From Plantibacter sp. PA-3-X8 (GTDB lineage: Bacteria; Actinomycetota; Actinomycetes; Actinomycetales; Microbacteriaceae), in NCBI RefSeq assembly GCF_003856975.1, contig NZ_CP033107.1, positions 2,852,001 to 2,916,000 on the forward strand: a stretch of 64,000 bases of DNA. The letters are read 5' to 3'. The notes below the pieces were generated by a model. It was not told the origin of the DNA. It ran no database searches and saw only the letters and a list, made by a program, of their open reading frames with translations. Positions 51,927 through 63,683 of the stretch are shown piece after piece. Every line of letters begins with the position of its first letter. Position 1 is the stretch's first letter. A program made the position numbers and the translations under genes.

Positions 51927-51998
51927 GGGCGATTGGCGCAGCGGTAGCGCGCTTCCCTGACACGGAAGAGGTCACTGGTTCGATCCCAGTATCGCCCA
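51927..51998 (+). tRNA. tRNA-Val (GAC), copy 2
   Basis: 72-nt, same sequence as the first copy up to the discriminator A. Anticodon loop CTGACAC. Confidence 0.96.
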
Positions 51999-52006
51999 CA
52001 GGAACA

Positions 52007-52039
52007 CGAAGGGCCCGAGCGAACAGCTCGGGCCCTTCG
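52007..52039. terminator. Terminator after the second tRNA cassette
   Basis: Perfect 14-bp stem CGAAGGGCCCGAGC/GCTCGGGCCCTTCG with a 5-nt loop. It lies 56 bases from the convergent YhhN gene stop and may serve both strands. Confidence 0.85.
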
Positions 52040-52094
52040 TCGTTGCACAGACCACCTCTTGCGCAGACCACCCGTCGCACGCCCGGACGTCCGT

Positions 52095-52778
52095 TCAAAC
52101 GGCGAGGACCGCCCGCTCCCGGCGACGCAGGACCTCCGCGACGCCCCACACGATGAGGCCTTGGCCCGCGGCGTACGTCGCCATGATGATCTCGTCTGCC
52201 GCCCAGATCGTCACTGCAGGCACGAAGCGGTCGAGCCCGATCAATGAGTCGGAGACGAGGAACAGCGCACCGCCCACGGCGATCGTCGGCGTCGTCATCG
52301 TGGAAGACGCCGCCATGGCCCCGATCACGACGGCATAGACGACGACCGCCGGATACAGCGCCCCCATGTCCTGCTGACTGAGGAGCGCGATGCCGGCGAC
52401 GAGCCACACCAGGTACACGAGCGCCCAGACCGGCGGACGGTTCCTGATGCGCAGATGCCGCACGAAGAGCACGACATAGCCGGCCTGAGCGAGCATGAAG
52501 AACAGGATCCCCACGCCGAACGCGAGTTCACCCGGAACCATGAGGGCGACGTCGCCCAGCCAGCTGCAGAGGATCGCGACGAGCGCCGTGACCGCAGCGG
52601 CCGACAGTCGTCGAACCGACCACACGAGCGCCAGCGCGAGGACCAGCATGATGAACGGCTTGGTGAGGAGCGACAGCCACTCCTGACCGGAGGCGAGGGC
52701 GATGATGTGCACGAGCGCGACCACGGGCAGCGCGGCGAACAGCGCCGTCGCAGCCCCGCTCCTCTGCACAGCCGTCAT
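52095..52778 (-). CDS. Lysoplasmalogenase-like YhhN family membrane protein
   Basis: A 227-residue integral membrane protein with about seven to eight hydrophobic segments. Family pattern: LTKPFIMLVLALAL, CSWLGDVALMVPGELAFGVGILFFMLAQAGYVV and GGALFLVSDSLIGLDRF, with conserved aspartates in the membrane. Eukaryotic members hydrolyse lysoplasmalogens; in this bacterium the function is unproved. ATG 52778 is chosen, but GTG at 52796 is also possible (SD-like GAAGG). A TAGAGT -10 (complement of 52810-52815) lies just upstream. Divergent from thrS. Confidence 0.8.
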   Translation of the reverse strand: MTAVQRSGAATALFAALPVVALVHIIALASGQEWLSLLTKPFIMLVLALALVWSVRRLSAAAVTALVAILCSWLGDVALMVPGELAFGVGILFFMLAQAGYVVLFVRHLRIRNRPPVWALVYLVWLVAGIALLSQQDMGALYPAVVVYAVVIGAMAASSTMTTPTIAVGGALFLVSDSLIGLDRFVPAVTIWAADEIIMATYAAGQGLIVWGVAEVLRRRERAVLAV

Positions 52779-52926
52779 CAGCGCCACCCCCGTCACGTCG
52801 TAGGCCTTCACTCTAGCGATGCGGCCGAGCACGAACCACGGCCGCCGACCGACGGCAGCGTCTCCTCGTCGTGGACGACGATAGGCTTGCACGGCCAAGG
52901 TTTCACCTGAGAAAGAGAGATCATCC

Positions 52927-54890
<1,964 letters not shown>

Positions 54891-54894
<4 letters not shown>

Positions 54895-55451
54895 CCCCGG
54901 GCACCGAACCGGAGTCGTTCGAGTCGATCGACACCTCCCACCTGGTGGGCGTCCCGGACGCGTTCCAGCGTCTCTGGACGCCCCACCGGATGGTCTACAT
55001 CAAGCAGGGCCAGCCGTCCGACGACGGTTGTCCGTTCTGTATCGCGCCGACGCTCGACGACGAGTCAGCGCTCATCGTGCATCGGGGCGAGCACGCCTTC
55101 GTGCTGCTGAACCTCTTCCCGTACAACTCCGGGCATCTGCTCGTCTGCCCGTACCGCCACGTCGCGATGTACGACGACGCGACGACGGAGGAGGTCGCCG
55201 AGATCGGTGCCCTGACGCAGACGGCGATGCGGGTCGTCCGGTCCGTCTCGAGGAACGACGGCTTCAACCTCGGCATGAACCAGGGTGCCGTGGCCGGCGC
55301 CGGGATCGCGGCGCACCTGCACCAGCACATCGTGCCGCGCTGGGCGACGGACGCCAACTTCTTCCCGATCATCGCCCAGACCAAGGCGCTCCCGCAGCTG
55401 CTCGGCGATGTCCGACAGGCGATCGCGGACGCCTGGCCGACCTCGGCCTGA
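54891..55451 (+). CDS. HIT-family AP4A phosphorylase-like hydrolase
   Basis: A 186-residue HIT protein. The histidine triad is HLHQHIV. N-terminal GCPFCIAP and [23 protein letters not shown] support the AP4A phosphorylase group. Its mycobacterial counterpart, Rv2613c, also follows thrS and was reported to be an AP4A phosphorylase. Coupled to thrS by ATGA, hinting at clearance of diadenosine nucleotides made by the synthetase. Here pgsA, patA and pimA, which normally follow in this lineage, are missing. Confidence 0.9.
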
Positions 55452-55462
55452 TCCGTCGTCGG

Positions 55463-55480
55463 CCGGTCCATCTGGACCGG
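55463..55480 (+). terminator. Possible terminator after the HIT gene
   Basis: Perfect 7-bp hairpin CCGGTCC-ATCT-GGACCGG, 11 bases after the stop. It overlaps a candidate operator (next entry), so it may be regulatory rather than a terminator. Confidence 0.35.
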
Positions 55481-55494
55481 TCCACCCAAGTCCA
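55465..55494 (+). promoter_or_regulatory. Repeated GTCCA half-sites upstream of pdxS
   Basis: GGTCCA (55465-55470), TGGACC (55473-55478), GGTCCA (55479-55484), AGTCCA (55489-55494). TGGACCGGTCCA (55473-55484) is a 12-bp perfect palindrome. The position, ~60-85 bases before pdxS, suits a PdxR-like MocR regulator of PLP synthesis, though no pdxR gene is in the window. Confidence 0.45.
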
Positions 55495-55549
55495 ATTTCC
55501 GGCCTGTGGACGGAGCACCGTCAGGCCACCCGGCGGTACGCTCGCCATC

Positions 55550-56455
<906 letters not shown>

Positions 56456-56485
56456 CCCCGCGTCCGGCCTGAACCAGGTGACGTC

Positions 56486-57082
56486 GTGACCGGGGCGGCA
56501 CGCGTCGGCGTCCTCGCCCTGCAAGGGGACTTCCGAGAGCACGCGGCCGTCCTCACCGGCCTCGGGGCGGACGTCAGTCTCATCAGGCGCCCCTCGGAAC
56601 TGACCGGCATCGACGGACTCGTCCTGCCCGGCGGGGAGTCGAGCGTGATGGACAAGCTCGCTCGCTCCTTCGACCTCGCCGGACCGTTGCGCGAAGCGAT
56701 CACCGCCGGGTTGCCCGTGTACGGCACCTGCGCCGGGCTCATCCTCCTGGCGGACCGGATCCTCGACGGGATCGCCGGCCAGCAGGGTCTCGGCGGACTC
56801 GACGTCTCGGTCCGGCGCAACGCCTTCGGGTCGCAGCTCGACTCCTTCGAGACGGACCTGTCGATCCCCGTCCTCGGCGACCCGCCCGTGCACGCCGTGT
56901 TCATCCGCGCACCGGTGGTCGAAGCCGCCGGTCCGGCGGTGACACCCCTCGCCTCGCTGCCCGACGGTCGGATGGTCGCCGTCGAGCAGGGGAACCTGCT
57001 CGGCACGTCCTTCCACCCCGAGGTCACCGGCGACACCCGTTTCCACGCCTACTTCCTCGACAAGGTCGAGCGATCCCGCTGA
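56486..57082 (+). CDS. pdxT: Pyridoxal 5'-phosphate synthase glutaminase subunit PdxT
   Basis: A 198-residue class I amidotransferase supplying ammonia to PdxS. Catalytic C82 lies in [11 protein letters not shown], with H177 and E179 in [19 protein letters not shown] forms the oxyanion loop. GTG 56486 begins 30 bp after the pdxS stop. Cytoplasmic partner in a 12+12 PdxS/PdxT complex. Confidence 0.95.
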   Translation: MTGAARVGVLALQGDFREHAAVLTGLGADVSLIRRPSELTGIDGLVLPGGESSVMDKLARSFDLAGPLREAITAGLPVYGTCAGLILLADRILDGIAGQQGLGGLDVSVRRNAFGSQLDSFETDLSIPVLGDPPVHAVFIRAPVVEAAGPAVTPLASLPDGRMVAVEQGNLLGTSFHPEVTGDTRFHAYFLDKVERSR

Positions 57083-57101
57083 AGCGCTGGCGCCCGATCC
57101 C

Positions 57102-57138
57102 GCGGCCCGTCCCGGCGTGATCGCGAGTTCCGGGCCGC
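57102..57138 (+). terminator. Possible terminator after pdxT
   Basis: 8-bp GC stem GCGGCCCG (57102-57109)/CGGGCCGC (57131-57138), 21-nt loop, without T tract. It ends just before TAGACT (57144-57149), the -10-like element of yebC. Confidence 0.35.
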
Positions 57139-57181
57139 TGGCCTAGACTGGTCAGGTTCTTTTCACGCAGTTAGGGAGCAC

Positions 57182-57943
57182 ATGTCCGGACACTCCAAGT
57201 GGGCGACGACCAAGCACAAGAAGGCGGTCATCGACGGCCGTCGCGCGAAGTCGTTCGCCAAGCTCATCAAGAACATCGAGGTCGCGGCCAAGATGGGCGG
57301 CGCAGACCTCGCGGGCAACCCGACGCTGCAGGACGCCATCCAGAAGGCGAAGAAGACCTCGGTCCCGAACGACAACATCGACCGCGCCGTCAAGCGCGGT
57401 GCCGGCCTCACCGGTGAGGTCGTCGACTACACCACGATCATGTACGAGGGCTACGGGCCGAACGGCGTCGCCCTGCTCGTCGAGTGCCTCACCGACAACA
57501 AGAACCGTGCAGCAGCCGATGTCCGGACGCTGATGTCCCGCAACGGCGGCACCATGGCCGACCCTGGCTCCGTCGCTTACAACTTCCAGCGCAAGGGCCT
57601 CATCGTCGTCCAGGCCGAGGGCACCACCGAGGACGACGTCCTCGGCGCCGTCCTCGACGCCGGCGCAGAAGAGGTGAACACCGAGGGTGAGACCTTCGAG
57701 GTCGTCACCGAGCCGAGCGACATGGTCGCGACCCGGACCGCCCTGCAAGAGGCCGGTATCGACTACGACTCCGCCGACGTCGCCTTCGTCCCGAACCTCA
57801 AGGTCGAGATCGACGCCGACACGGCGCGCAAGGTCTTCAAGCTCATCGACGCCCTCGAGGACAACGACGACGTCCAGAACATCTACAGCAACTTCGACCT
57901 CACCCCCGAGGTGCAGGCCGAGTTGGAGGCCGACGACGAGTAG
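57182..57943 (+). CDS. yebC: YebC/PmpR family regulatory protein
   Basis: A 253-residue YebC-family protein. Family start [21 protein letters not shown] is followed by [23 protein letters not shown] and [22 protein letters not shown]. Members bind DNA as regulators in some bacteria and more recently have been tied to ribosomes stalled at polyproline. AGGGAG precedes ATG 57182. It is syntenic with ruvC in most actinobacteria. Confidence 0.93.
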   Translation: MSGHSKWATTKHKKAVIDGRRAKSFAKLIKNIEVAAKMGGADLAGNPTLQDAIQKAKKTSVPNDNIDRAVKRGAGLTGEVVDYTTIMYEGYGPNGVALLVECLTDNKNRAAADVRTLMSRNGGTMADPGSVAYNFQRKGLIVVQAEGTTEDDVLGAVLDAGAEEVNTEGETFEVVTEPSDMVATRTALQEAGIDYDSADVAFVPNLKVEIDADTARKVFKLIDALEDNDDVQNIYSNFDLTPEVQAELEADDE

Positions 57944-57972
57944 TCCGGCGTCCGTGCCGAGCGGAGCTCGTT

Positions 57973-57986
57973 CGAACGGATGTACG
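57973..57986 (+). promoter_or_regulatory. LexA box upstream of ruvCAB
   Basis: CGAACGGATGTACG matches the LexA consensus CGAACRNRYGTTYG at 13 of 14 positions and lies 53 bases before ruvC. The Holliday-junction operon is SOS-regulated in several actinobacteria. Confidence 0.72.
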
Positions 57987-57987
57987 A

Positions 57988-58007
57988 CACTCCGTCCTCG
58001 CGGAGTG
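57988..58007 (+). terminator. Hairpin between yebC and ruvC
   Basis: Perfect 7-bp hairpin CACTCCG-tcctcg-CGGAGTG, between yebC and ruvC. It could be a yebC terminator but sits after the LexA box. Confidence 0.4.
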
Positions 58008-58039
58008 CTGGGCGCATCGCCCGCGCTTAGGGTCGGAGC

Positions 58040-58672
58040 ATGACTCTGCGCGTCCTCGGCATCGATCCCGGCCTGACCCGATGCGGGGTGGGGGTCGTCG
58101 ACGTCCTGCCGGGTCGGCAGGCCACGATGGTCGAGTACGGCGTCATCCGGACGGATGCGCACGTCCCACTCGAGCAGCGACTCCTCATGATCGCGCAGGG
58201 CATCGCCGAGGCGATCGAGCGCACCTCGCCGACCGCGATGGCCGTCGAGCGGGTGTTCGCGCAACACAACGTCCGGACGGTCATGGGCACCGCTCAGGCG
58301 AGTGGGCTCGCCCTGCACGCTGCGGCCGCGAACGGGATCCCCGTCGGCCTGCACACCCCGAGCGAGGTCAAGGCCGCGGTGACCGGCTACGGACGAGCAG
58401 ACAAGCTCCAGGTGCAGACCATGGTCGCGCGGATCCTCGGTCTCGACGAACTCCCGAAGCCCGCTGACGCCGCAGATGCGCTCGCGCTCGCGATCTGCCA
58501 CGCCTGGCGACCAGTCGTGTCGACTGCGGCGATACCCGTCGGCGCACCTCCGCAGGGGAGTGGAGCACTCACCCCGGCCCAGCGTGCGTGGGCGGCGGCG
58601 GAACGCGGCGGCGCTCCGCGCGAGGCGGCCGTCCGGGCCCGGGCAGCGCGGAGCCCTAGGCTGGAAGCATGA
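58040..58672 (+). CDS. ruvC: Crossover junction endodeoxyribonuclease RuvC
   Basis: A 210-residue resolvase that cuts Holliday junctions. Catalytic acids D9 ([12 protein letters not shown]), E70 ([11 protein letters not shown]), D143 and D146 ([14 protein letters not shown]) are present. A ~50-residue basic C-terminal tail follows and is typical only of this lineage. ATG 58040 lies six bases after TAGGGT (58028-58033), so probably leaderless or with the GGAG acting as a minimal ribosome-binding site. Overlaps ruvA by ATGA. Confidence 0.95.
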   Translation: MTLRVLGIDPGLTRCGVGVVDVLPGRQATMVEYGVIRTDAHVPLEQRLLMIAQGIAEAIERTSPTAMAVERVFAQHNVRTVMGTAQASGLALHAAAANGIPVGLHTPSEVKAAVTGYGRADKLQVQTMVARILGLDELPKPADAADALALAICHAWRPVVSTAAIPVGAPPQGSGALTPAQRAWAAAERGGAPREAAVRARAARSPRLEA

Positions 58673-59295
58673 TCTCCTCCCTCCGCGGCACCGTCCTGAG
58701 CGCGGTCGGCAACCTCGTCGTGATCGAGGTGGGCGGCGTCGGATTCGCCGTCCAGGTCACGCCGGCCCATGCCCTCTCACTCCGGGTCGGCACCGAAGCA
58801 CTCCTCTCGACGACACTGATCGTGCGGGAGGACTCGCTCTCCCTGTTCGGGTTCCGATCCGCCGAGGAGCTGTCCGTGTTCGAGCTCCTGGTGAGCGTCA
58901 CCGGGGTCGGCCCGAAGTCGGCACTCGGCGTCCTGGAGGCGCTGACGCCGGAGCAGATCGCCGCCGCCATCTCCGCGGACGACGACGCCCCGTTCCGGAA
59001 GGTCTCCGGGATCGGGCCGAAGACGGCGAAGCTCATCACCGTTTCGCTCGCCGGAAAGCTCCGCGTCACCAGGACGACGCCTGAAGCTCCGGCGACCACC
59101 GTGAACGCGGCAGCGATCGCCGATCAGGTCGTGACGGCGCTCATCGGGCTCGGTTGGCCGGAGAAGACGGCGACGCAGGCGGTCGTCGAGGCCTCCGCCT
59201 CCGCGAGTGCGGACGACCTCTCGACCGTGCCGTCGCTCATCCGCCTGGCCCTCGGCAGACTCGGCCCGGCGCACGCCGGAGGCCGTACCTCGTGA
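58669..59295 (+). CDS. ruvA: Holliday junction branch-migration protein RuvA
   Basis: A 208-residue junction-binding tetramer subunit. N-terminal OB fold [26 protein letters not shown], two helix-hairpin-helix motifs ([20 protein letters not shown] and [15 protein letters not shown]), and C-terminal domain III from ~145 that contacts RuvB. Start overlaps the ruvC stop, and ruvB starts within its own stop codon. Confidence 0.95.
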   Translation: MISSLRGTVLSAVGNLVVIEVGGVGFAVQVTPAHALSLRVGTEALLSTTLIVREDSLSLFGFRSAEELSVFELLVSVTGVGPKSALGVLEALTPEQIAAAISADDDAPFRKVSGIGPKTAKLITVSLAGKLRVTRTTPEAPATTVNAAAIADQVVTALIGLGWPEKTATQAVVEASASASADDLSTVPSLIRLALGRLGPAHAGGRTS

Positions 59296-60323
59296 CGGAC
59301 GCTCCAGAAGACCTCACCAATCCAGCCGCCGAGTCCGATGCGGAACTGGCGTTCGAAGGGGCGCTCCGTCCGCGGTCGCTCTCCGAGTTCGTCGGACAGT
59401 CAAAGGCGCGCGGTCAGTTGCAACTCCTGATCACGGCCGCCGGGATGCAGAACCGCACCCCCGACCACATCCTGCTGGCCGGCCCACCTGGGCTCGGCAA
59501 GACGACCCTCGCGATGATCGTCGCGCACGAGACGGGGAAACCGCTCCGGCTCACGAGCGGTCCGGCCATCCAGCACGCCGGCGACCTCGCCGCCGTCCTG
59601 TCGTCGCTGACCCCGGGCGAGGTCCTCTTCATCGACGAGATCCACCGCATGGCCCGCCCTGCGGAGGAGATGTTGTACCTCGCCATGGAGGACTTCCGCA
59701 TCGACATCATGGTGGGCAAGGGTGCCGGCGCGACGAGCATCCCCCTCGAGCTGGCGCCGTTCACCCTGGTCGGGGCGACCACCCGGTCCGGTCTGCTGCC
59801 GAACCCGCTCCGCGACCGCTTCGGGTTCACCGCCCACCTCGAGTTCTACGACGAGCCGGAACTGCAGCAGGTGCTGCACCGCACCGCCGACATGCTCGGG
59901 CTCGACATCGACGGTCGGGCCGTCGCCGAGATCGCCGGACGCTGTCGGGGTACGCCGCGCATCGCCAACCGACTCCTCCGCCGGGTCAGGGACTATGCAC
60001 TCGTGCACGGTGGCCGCGCGGACCTCGAGACCGTCCAGGCCGCGCTTGAGCTCTACGACGTCGACGCCCTCGGTCTCGACCGACTCGACCGGTCGGTCAT
60101 GGAGGGCATGCTCGACCGCTTCGCCGGAGGCCCGGTCGGGCTCAGCACGCTCGCGGTCTCGGTCGGCGAGGAAGCGGAGACGATCGAGTCCGTCGTCGAG
60201 CCGTTCCTCGTCCGGATCGGCCTCATCACGCGCACGCCACGGGGCCGCGTGGCGACCCCGGCCGCCTGGCGGCACTTCGGCAGAACACCTTCTCAGCATG
60301 GCTCGACCCTCGATGGCCTATAA
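59292..60323 (+). CDS. ruvB: Holliday junction branch-migration helicase RuvB
   Basis: A 343-residue AAA+ motor. Walker A is GPPGLGKT (64-71), Walker B is [10 protein letters not shown] (111-120), sensor and arginine-finger region is [16 protein letters not shown], and the C-terminal winged-helix ends [20 protein letters not shown] 59292 overlaps the ruvA stop. Last gene of ruvCAB. A perfect TATAAT (60319-60324) lies across its stop codon. Confidence 0.96.
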   Translation: MTDAPEDLTNPAAESDAELAFEGALRPRSLSEFVGQSKARGQLQLLITAAGMQNRTPDHILLAGPPGLGKTTLAMIVAHETGKPLRLTSGPAIQHAGDLAAVLSSLTPGEVLFIDEIHRMARPAEEMLYLAMEDFRIDIMVGKGAGATSIPLELAPFTLVGATTRSGLLPNPLRDRFGFTAHLEFYDEPELQQVLHRTADMLGLDIDGRAVAEIAGRCRGTPRIANRLLRRVRDYALVHGGRADLETVQAALELYDVDALGLDRLDRSVMEGMLDRFAGGPVGLSTLAVSVGEEAETIESVVEPFLVRIGLITRTPRGRVATPAAWRHFGRTPSQHGSTLDGL

Positions 60324-60324
60324 T
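60319..60324 (+). promoter_or_regulatory. TATAAT -10 element before yajC
   Basis: Consensus -10 hexamer overlapping the end of ruvB, 63 bases before yajC. No good -35 is seen at 17 bp. It probably starts the yajC-secD-secF transcript. Confidence 0.55.
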
Positions 60325-60386
60325 TTCCCTTTGGCGGTGCGTTCCCAACGTCTCCCGCCCTCAATCTCCTCTGGAAGGTTCCCATC

Positions 60387-60779
60387 GTGGATGCAATGAC
60401 CCTCGTCCTGTTCGGCCTCGCCGGCGTCATGATCGTGTTCATGATGGTGAGCAACAACAAGCGGAAGAAGCAAGCCGCGGAGACCGAGCAGAAGCTCGTC
60501 CCCGGCGCCGAGGTACTCACCGGCTTCGGTGTCTACGGCACCCTCATCTCGATGGACCGCGACTCCCGCAAGGCCGATGTCGAGATCGCCCCCGGCGTCA
60601 TCGTCACCATCGACCCCCGCTACGCGGGTGCGGTCGTCGCACCGATGGTCGCCGAGACCGCCGAGGAGGCCCCCGTCGTCGAGTCGATCCCCGACGACGC
60701 CTCCTCACTCGACCTCTCCAAGCCCGAATTCGGCCAGCGCGTCGAGGACACCTCGAAGCCGCAGAAGAGCGACGACTAG
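60387..60779 (+). CDS. yajC: Preprotein translocase auxiliary subunit YajC
   Basis: A 130-residue protein with one N-terminal transmembrane helix (about residues 5-22), then KRKKQAAETEQKLVPGAEVLTGFGVYGTLIS, the family's conserved segment. The C-terminus is acidic and disordered. It associates with SecDF. GTG 60387 has GGAAGG upstream. Confidence 0.93.
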   Translation: MDAMTLVLFGLAGVMIVFMMVSNNKRKKQAAETEQKLVPGAEVLTGFGVYGTLISMDRDSRKADVEIAPGVIVTIDPRYAGAVVAPMVAETAEEAPVVESIPDDASSLDLSKPEFGQRVEDTSKPQKSDD

Positions 60780-60843
60780 TCCCAACCCCTTCCCGGGTGG
60801 TGGCCTTCGTGCCACCGCCGGCAGAGAAAGCTGAGTTCCGAGT

Positions 60844-62595
60844 TTGGCAAAGTCGACTCCGGTCAAGAAAGCGTGGCGTTCGCTCACCTGGCTTGGCGTA
60901 ATCCTCATCGGTTTGTTCGCGATCAACGCGGCCGGGGTCCTCTGGGGGAACAGCTCATGGGCGCCCAAGCTGGCCCTCGACCTCGAGGGCGGCACCCAGA
61001 TCATCCTCGCGCCGAAGCTGGAGTCCGGCCAGACGGTCTCCAACGAGCAGCTGAACCAGGCTGTGGCGATCATCCGCCAGCGCGTCGACGCGTCCGGTGT
61101 GTCGGAGGCGGAGATCACGACGCAGGGTCAGAACGTCGTCGTCTCGATCCCGGGAACCCCCGACGAAGCGACGCTGAACCGCATTGAGAGCTCCGCGAAG
61201 CTCGAGTTCCGACCGGTCCTCACCTCGCAGCAGCTGACTCCCGGCCAGCCGTCCAACACCTTCATCGGTGAGGACGGCGCCTCGACCCCGTATCCGACGC
61301 CGGATCCGGGCCTCGAGAGCACGCCGACCGCGTCGCCGACGAACGCGAGCGACCTGTCGCAGGTGACGCCCGCGCTGTACGCCGCCTTCCAGGCCTACGA
61401 CTGCGCCGCGAACGCGGACTCGCTCGACGCCACCGCGGCGCCCGCTGCCGAGCCGCTCATCACGTGCGACGTCGACGGCACCTTCAAGTACGTCCTCGGC
61501 CCGGTCGAGGTGTCCGGAGAAGACCTGTCCGACGCGAGCGCCGGCATCAAGACGACGTCGTCGGGTGCCAGCACGGGCGAGTGGGCGGTGTACCCGGTCT
61601 TCAACGAGAAGGGCACCGCGCTCTTCGCCGACGTCACCGGCCGCCTGACCTCGCTGCAGAGCCCGCAGAACCAGTTCGCGATCGTGCTCGACGGCAACGT
61701 CATCTCCGCTCCGCAGTCGCTCGCCGTCATCTCGGACGGCAAGCCCGAGATCAGCGGCTCCTTCACGGAGGAATCCGCCAAGACCCTCGCCGACCAGCTC
61801 AAGTTCGGCGCCCTGCCGATCAGCTTCGTCGTGCAGAGCCAGGACACCATCTCGGCGACCCTCGGTTCGACGCAGCTGGAGAGCGGCCTCATCGCCGGTC
61901 TGATCGGGCTCATCCTGGTCGTCATCTACACGCTGTTCCAGTACCGGCTCCTCGGCACCGTGACCATCGCCTCGCTCGTCGCGGCAGCGGTGCTCACGTA
62001 TGTGGTGATCCTGCTGATGTCCTGGCGTCAGGGCTTCCGGCTCTCCCTCGCCGGGATAGCAGGTCTCATCGTCGCGATCGGTTTCACCGCGGACTCGTTC
62101 ATCGTGTACTTCGAACGCATCAAGGACGAACTCCGCGACGGCCGCGGTCTGGAGTCCGCCGTCGAAGCCGGCTGGAAGCGCGCGAAGCGCACCATCTACG
62201 CGGCGAAGGGTGTCAACCTCCTGTCCGCCGTTGTGCTGTACGTCCTCGCGATCGGCAACGTCCGCGGCTTCGCCCTCACCCTCGGCGTGACCACGATCAT
62301 CGACGTCATCGTCGTCCTGCTGTTCACCCACCCGATGATGCAGCTCCTCGGCCAGACGAAGCTCTTCAACAGCGGCAAGCCGTTCACCGGTCTCGACCCG
62401 TCGGCGCTCGGCGCCATCTACCGCGGTCGTGCAGAGTTCCGGAAGCCCGTCTCGGTGCCCGGCGCCAAGGCCGCGTCCAGCAGCCGTGAGGCGGCCAAGC
62501 GCCAGACGATCGCCGAGCGCAAGCAGGCCGCCCTCGTCGGAGGCGGCTCCGACACCAGAGCAGACGATCTGCCGACCGATGGGAAGGACTCCTGA
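60844..62595 (+). CDS. secD: Protein translocase subunit SecD
   Basis: A 583-residue membrane protein with about six transmembrane helices. TM1 is about residues 15-34, followed by the periplasmic P1 domain with LALDLEGGTQIIL and an extended Pro/Ser/Thr-rich insertion (about 135-170). The C-terminal five helices include LIVAIGFTADSFIVYFERIKDELRDG. It uses the proton-motive force to complete protein export. The likely start is TTG 60844 (MAKSTPVKK); no ATG or GTG is close to the same place. Overlaps secF by TGATG. Confidence 0.94.
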   Translation: MAKSTPVKKAWRSLTWLGVILIGLFAINAAGVLWGNSSWAPKLALDLEGGTQIILAPKLESGQTVSNEQLNQAVAIIRQRVDASGVSEAEITTQGQNVVVSIPGTPDEATLNRIESSAKLEFRPVLTSQQLTPGQPSNTFIGEDGASTPYPTPDPGLESTPTASPTNASDLSQVTPALYAAFQAYDCAANADSLDATAAPAAEPLITCDVDGTFKYVLGPVEVSGEDLSDASAGIKTTSSGASTGEWAVYPVFNEKGTALFADVTGRLTSLQSPQNQFAIVLDGNVISAPQSLAVISDGKPEISGSFTEESAKTLADQLKFGALPISFVVQSQDTISATLGSTQLESGLIAGLIGLILVVIYTLFQYRLLGTVTIASLVAAAVLTYVVILLMSWRQGFRLSLAGIAGLIVAIGFTADSFIVYFERIKDELRDGRGLESAVEAGWKRAKRTIYAAKGVNLLSAVVLYVLAIGNVRGFALTLGVTTIIDVIVVLLFTHPMMQLLGQTKLFNSGKPFTGLDPSALGAIYRGRAEFRKPVSVPGAKAASSSREAAKRQTIAERKQAALVGGGSDTRADDLPTDGKDS

Positions 62596-63635
62596 TGGGT
62601 GCGTTCGCACGGTTCGGAAACGAGCTCTACACCGGGAAGCGCTCCTACGACTTCGTCGGCAAGCGCAAGATCTGGTACACGATCGCCATCGTCGCGGTCG
62701 TCCTCTCGGTGTTGATCCCGGTCGTCAAGGGCGGATTCAACTTCGGCATCGAGTTCCGCGGTGGTTCGCAGTTCCAGATCGCCGACGTCAAGAGCACCGA
62801 TCAGACGCTGGCCGAAGACGCGGTCGCGTCCGTCGTCAGCGGCGCGACCACCCACGTGACCGTCGTGGGCGGCAACTCGGTCCGCGTGCAGACCGACCAG
62901 CTGAAGAACGACAAGGTCACCCAGCAGGTGTCGGCAGCCTTGGCCGAGGCCTACGGCGTCGAACAGTCCGACATCACGAGTTCGTTCATCGGCCCGTCAT
63001 GGGGTCAGGACGTCTCCAAGCAGGCGATCGTCGGCCTCATCGTGTTCCTCGTGCTCGCGGCGATCCTCATGGCCCTGTACTTCCGCACCTGGAAGATGTC
63101 CGCGGCCGCGCTGCTCTCCCTCATGCACGACCTCATCATCACGGCCGGTGTCTACGCCGCGACGGGCTGGGAGATCACGCCGGCCGCCATGATCGGTTTC
63201 CTCACCATCCTCGGGTTCTCGCTGTACGACACCGTCGTGGTGTTCGACAAGATCCGTGAGAACACGACGCTCGACGCCGACGGCGCGGCCCGGACGTTCG
63301 GGGAGTCGGTCAACCTCGCGGTCAACCAGACCCTGGTGCGCTCGATCAACACCGGCGTGGTGGCGGCGCTCCCGGTCGCGGCGATCCTGTTCTTCGGTGC
63401 CTTCGTCCTCGGTGCCGACACGCTGCGCGACATCTCGCTCGCTCTGCTCGTCGGTATCCTCGTCGGCACGTACTCGACGATCTTCGTCGCCGCACCGCTC
63501 TACGCGAACTTCCGGCACAACGAGCCCCGCATCGCCAAGCACGACAAGCGCGTGCTGCAGGCGCGCGAGCGCGCTCAGACCTCGGATGACGCCGAGGGCG
63601 AACGCACGGAAGCAGACGCGCCGCTGGCGCGTTGA
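62595..63635 (+). CDS. secF: Protein translocase subunit SecF
   Basis: A 346-residue membrane protein with about six helices. TM1 is about 27-46, with the SecF motif FNFGIEFRGGSQFQI just after it, and GFLTILGFSLYDTVVVFDKIRENT in TM4 region. The C-terminal tail is hydrophilic. ATG overlaps the secD stop by one base. Partner of SecD. Confidence 0.95.
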   Translation: MGAFARFGNELYTGKRSYDFVGKRKIWYTIAIVAVVLSVLIPVVKGGFNFGIEFRGGSQFQIADVKSTDQTLAEDAVASVVSGATTHVTVVGGNSVRVQTDQLKNDKVTQQVSAALAEAYGVEQSDITSSFIGPSWGQDVSKQAIVGLIVFLVLAAILMALYFRTWKMSAAALLSLMHDLIITAGVYAATGWEITPAAMIGFLTILGFSLYDTVVVFDKIRENTTLDADGAARTFGESVNLAVNQTLVRSINTGVVAALPVAAILFFGAFVLGADTLRDISLALLVGILVGTYSTIFVAAPLYANFRHNEPRIAKHDKRVLQARERAQTSDDAEGERTEADAPLAR

Positions 63636-63683
63636 CCCTGACAGCGACCGACAACCGCGTGCACGAGCGCAGGGAGGCCTGAG

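Larger units (their letters stand above)
51707..51998 (+). repeat. tRNA cassette Gly-Cys-Val, copy 2
   Basis: Second copy of the three-gene cassette at 50508. tRNA bodies match copy 1, while spacers are shorter and changed. No CCA is encoded after Val in this copy (CAG follows the discriminator). Confidence 0.9.

Noticed and set aside
52801..52926. T-box leader or attenuator before thrS
   Set aside because: No T-box sequence or specifier stem was found; only a TAGGCT -10-like element is visible.
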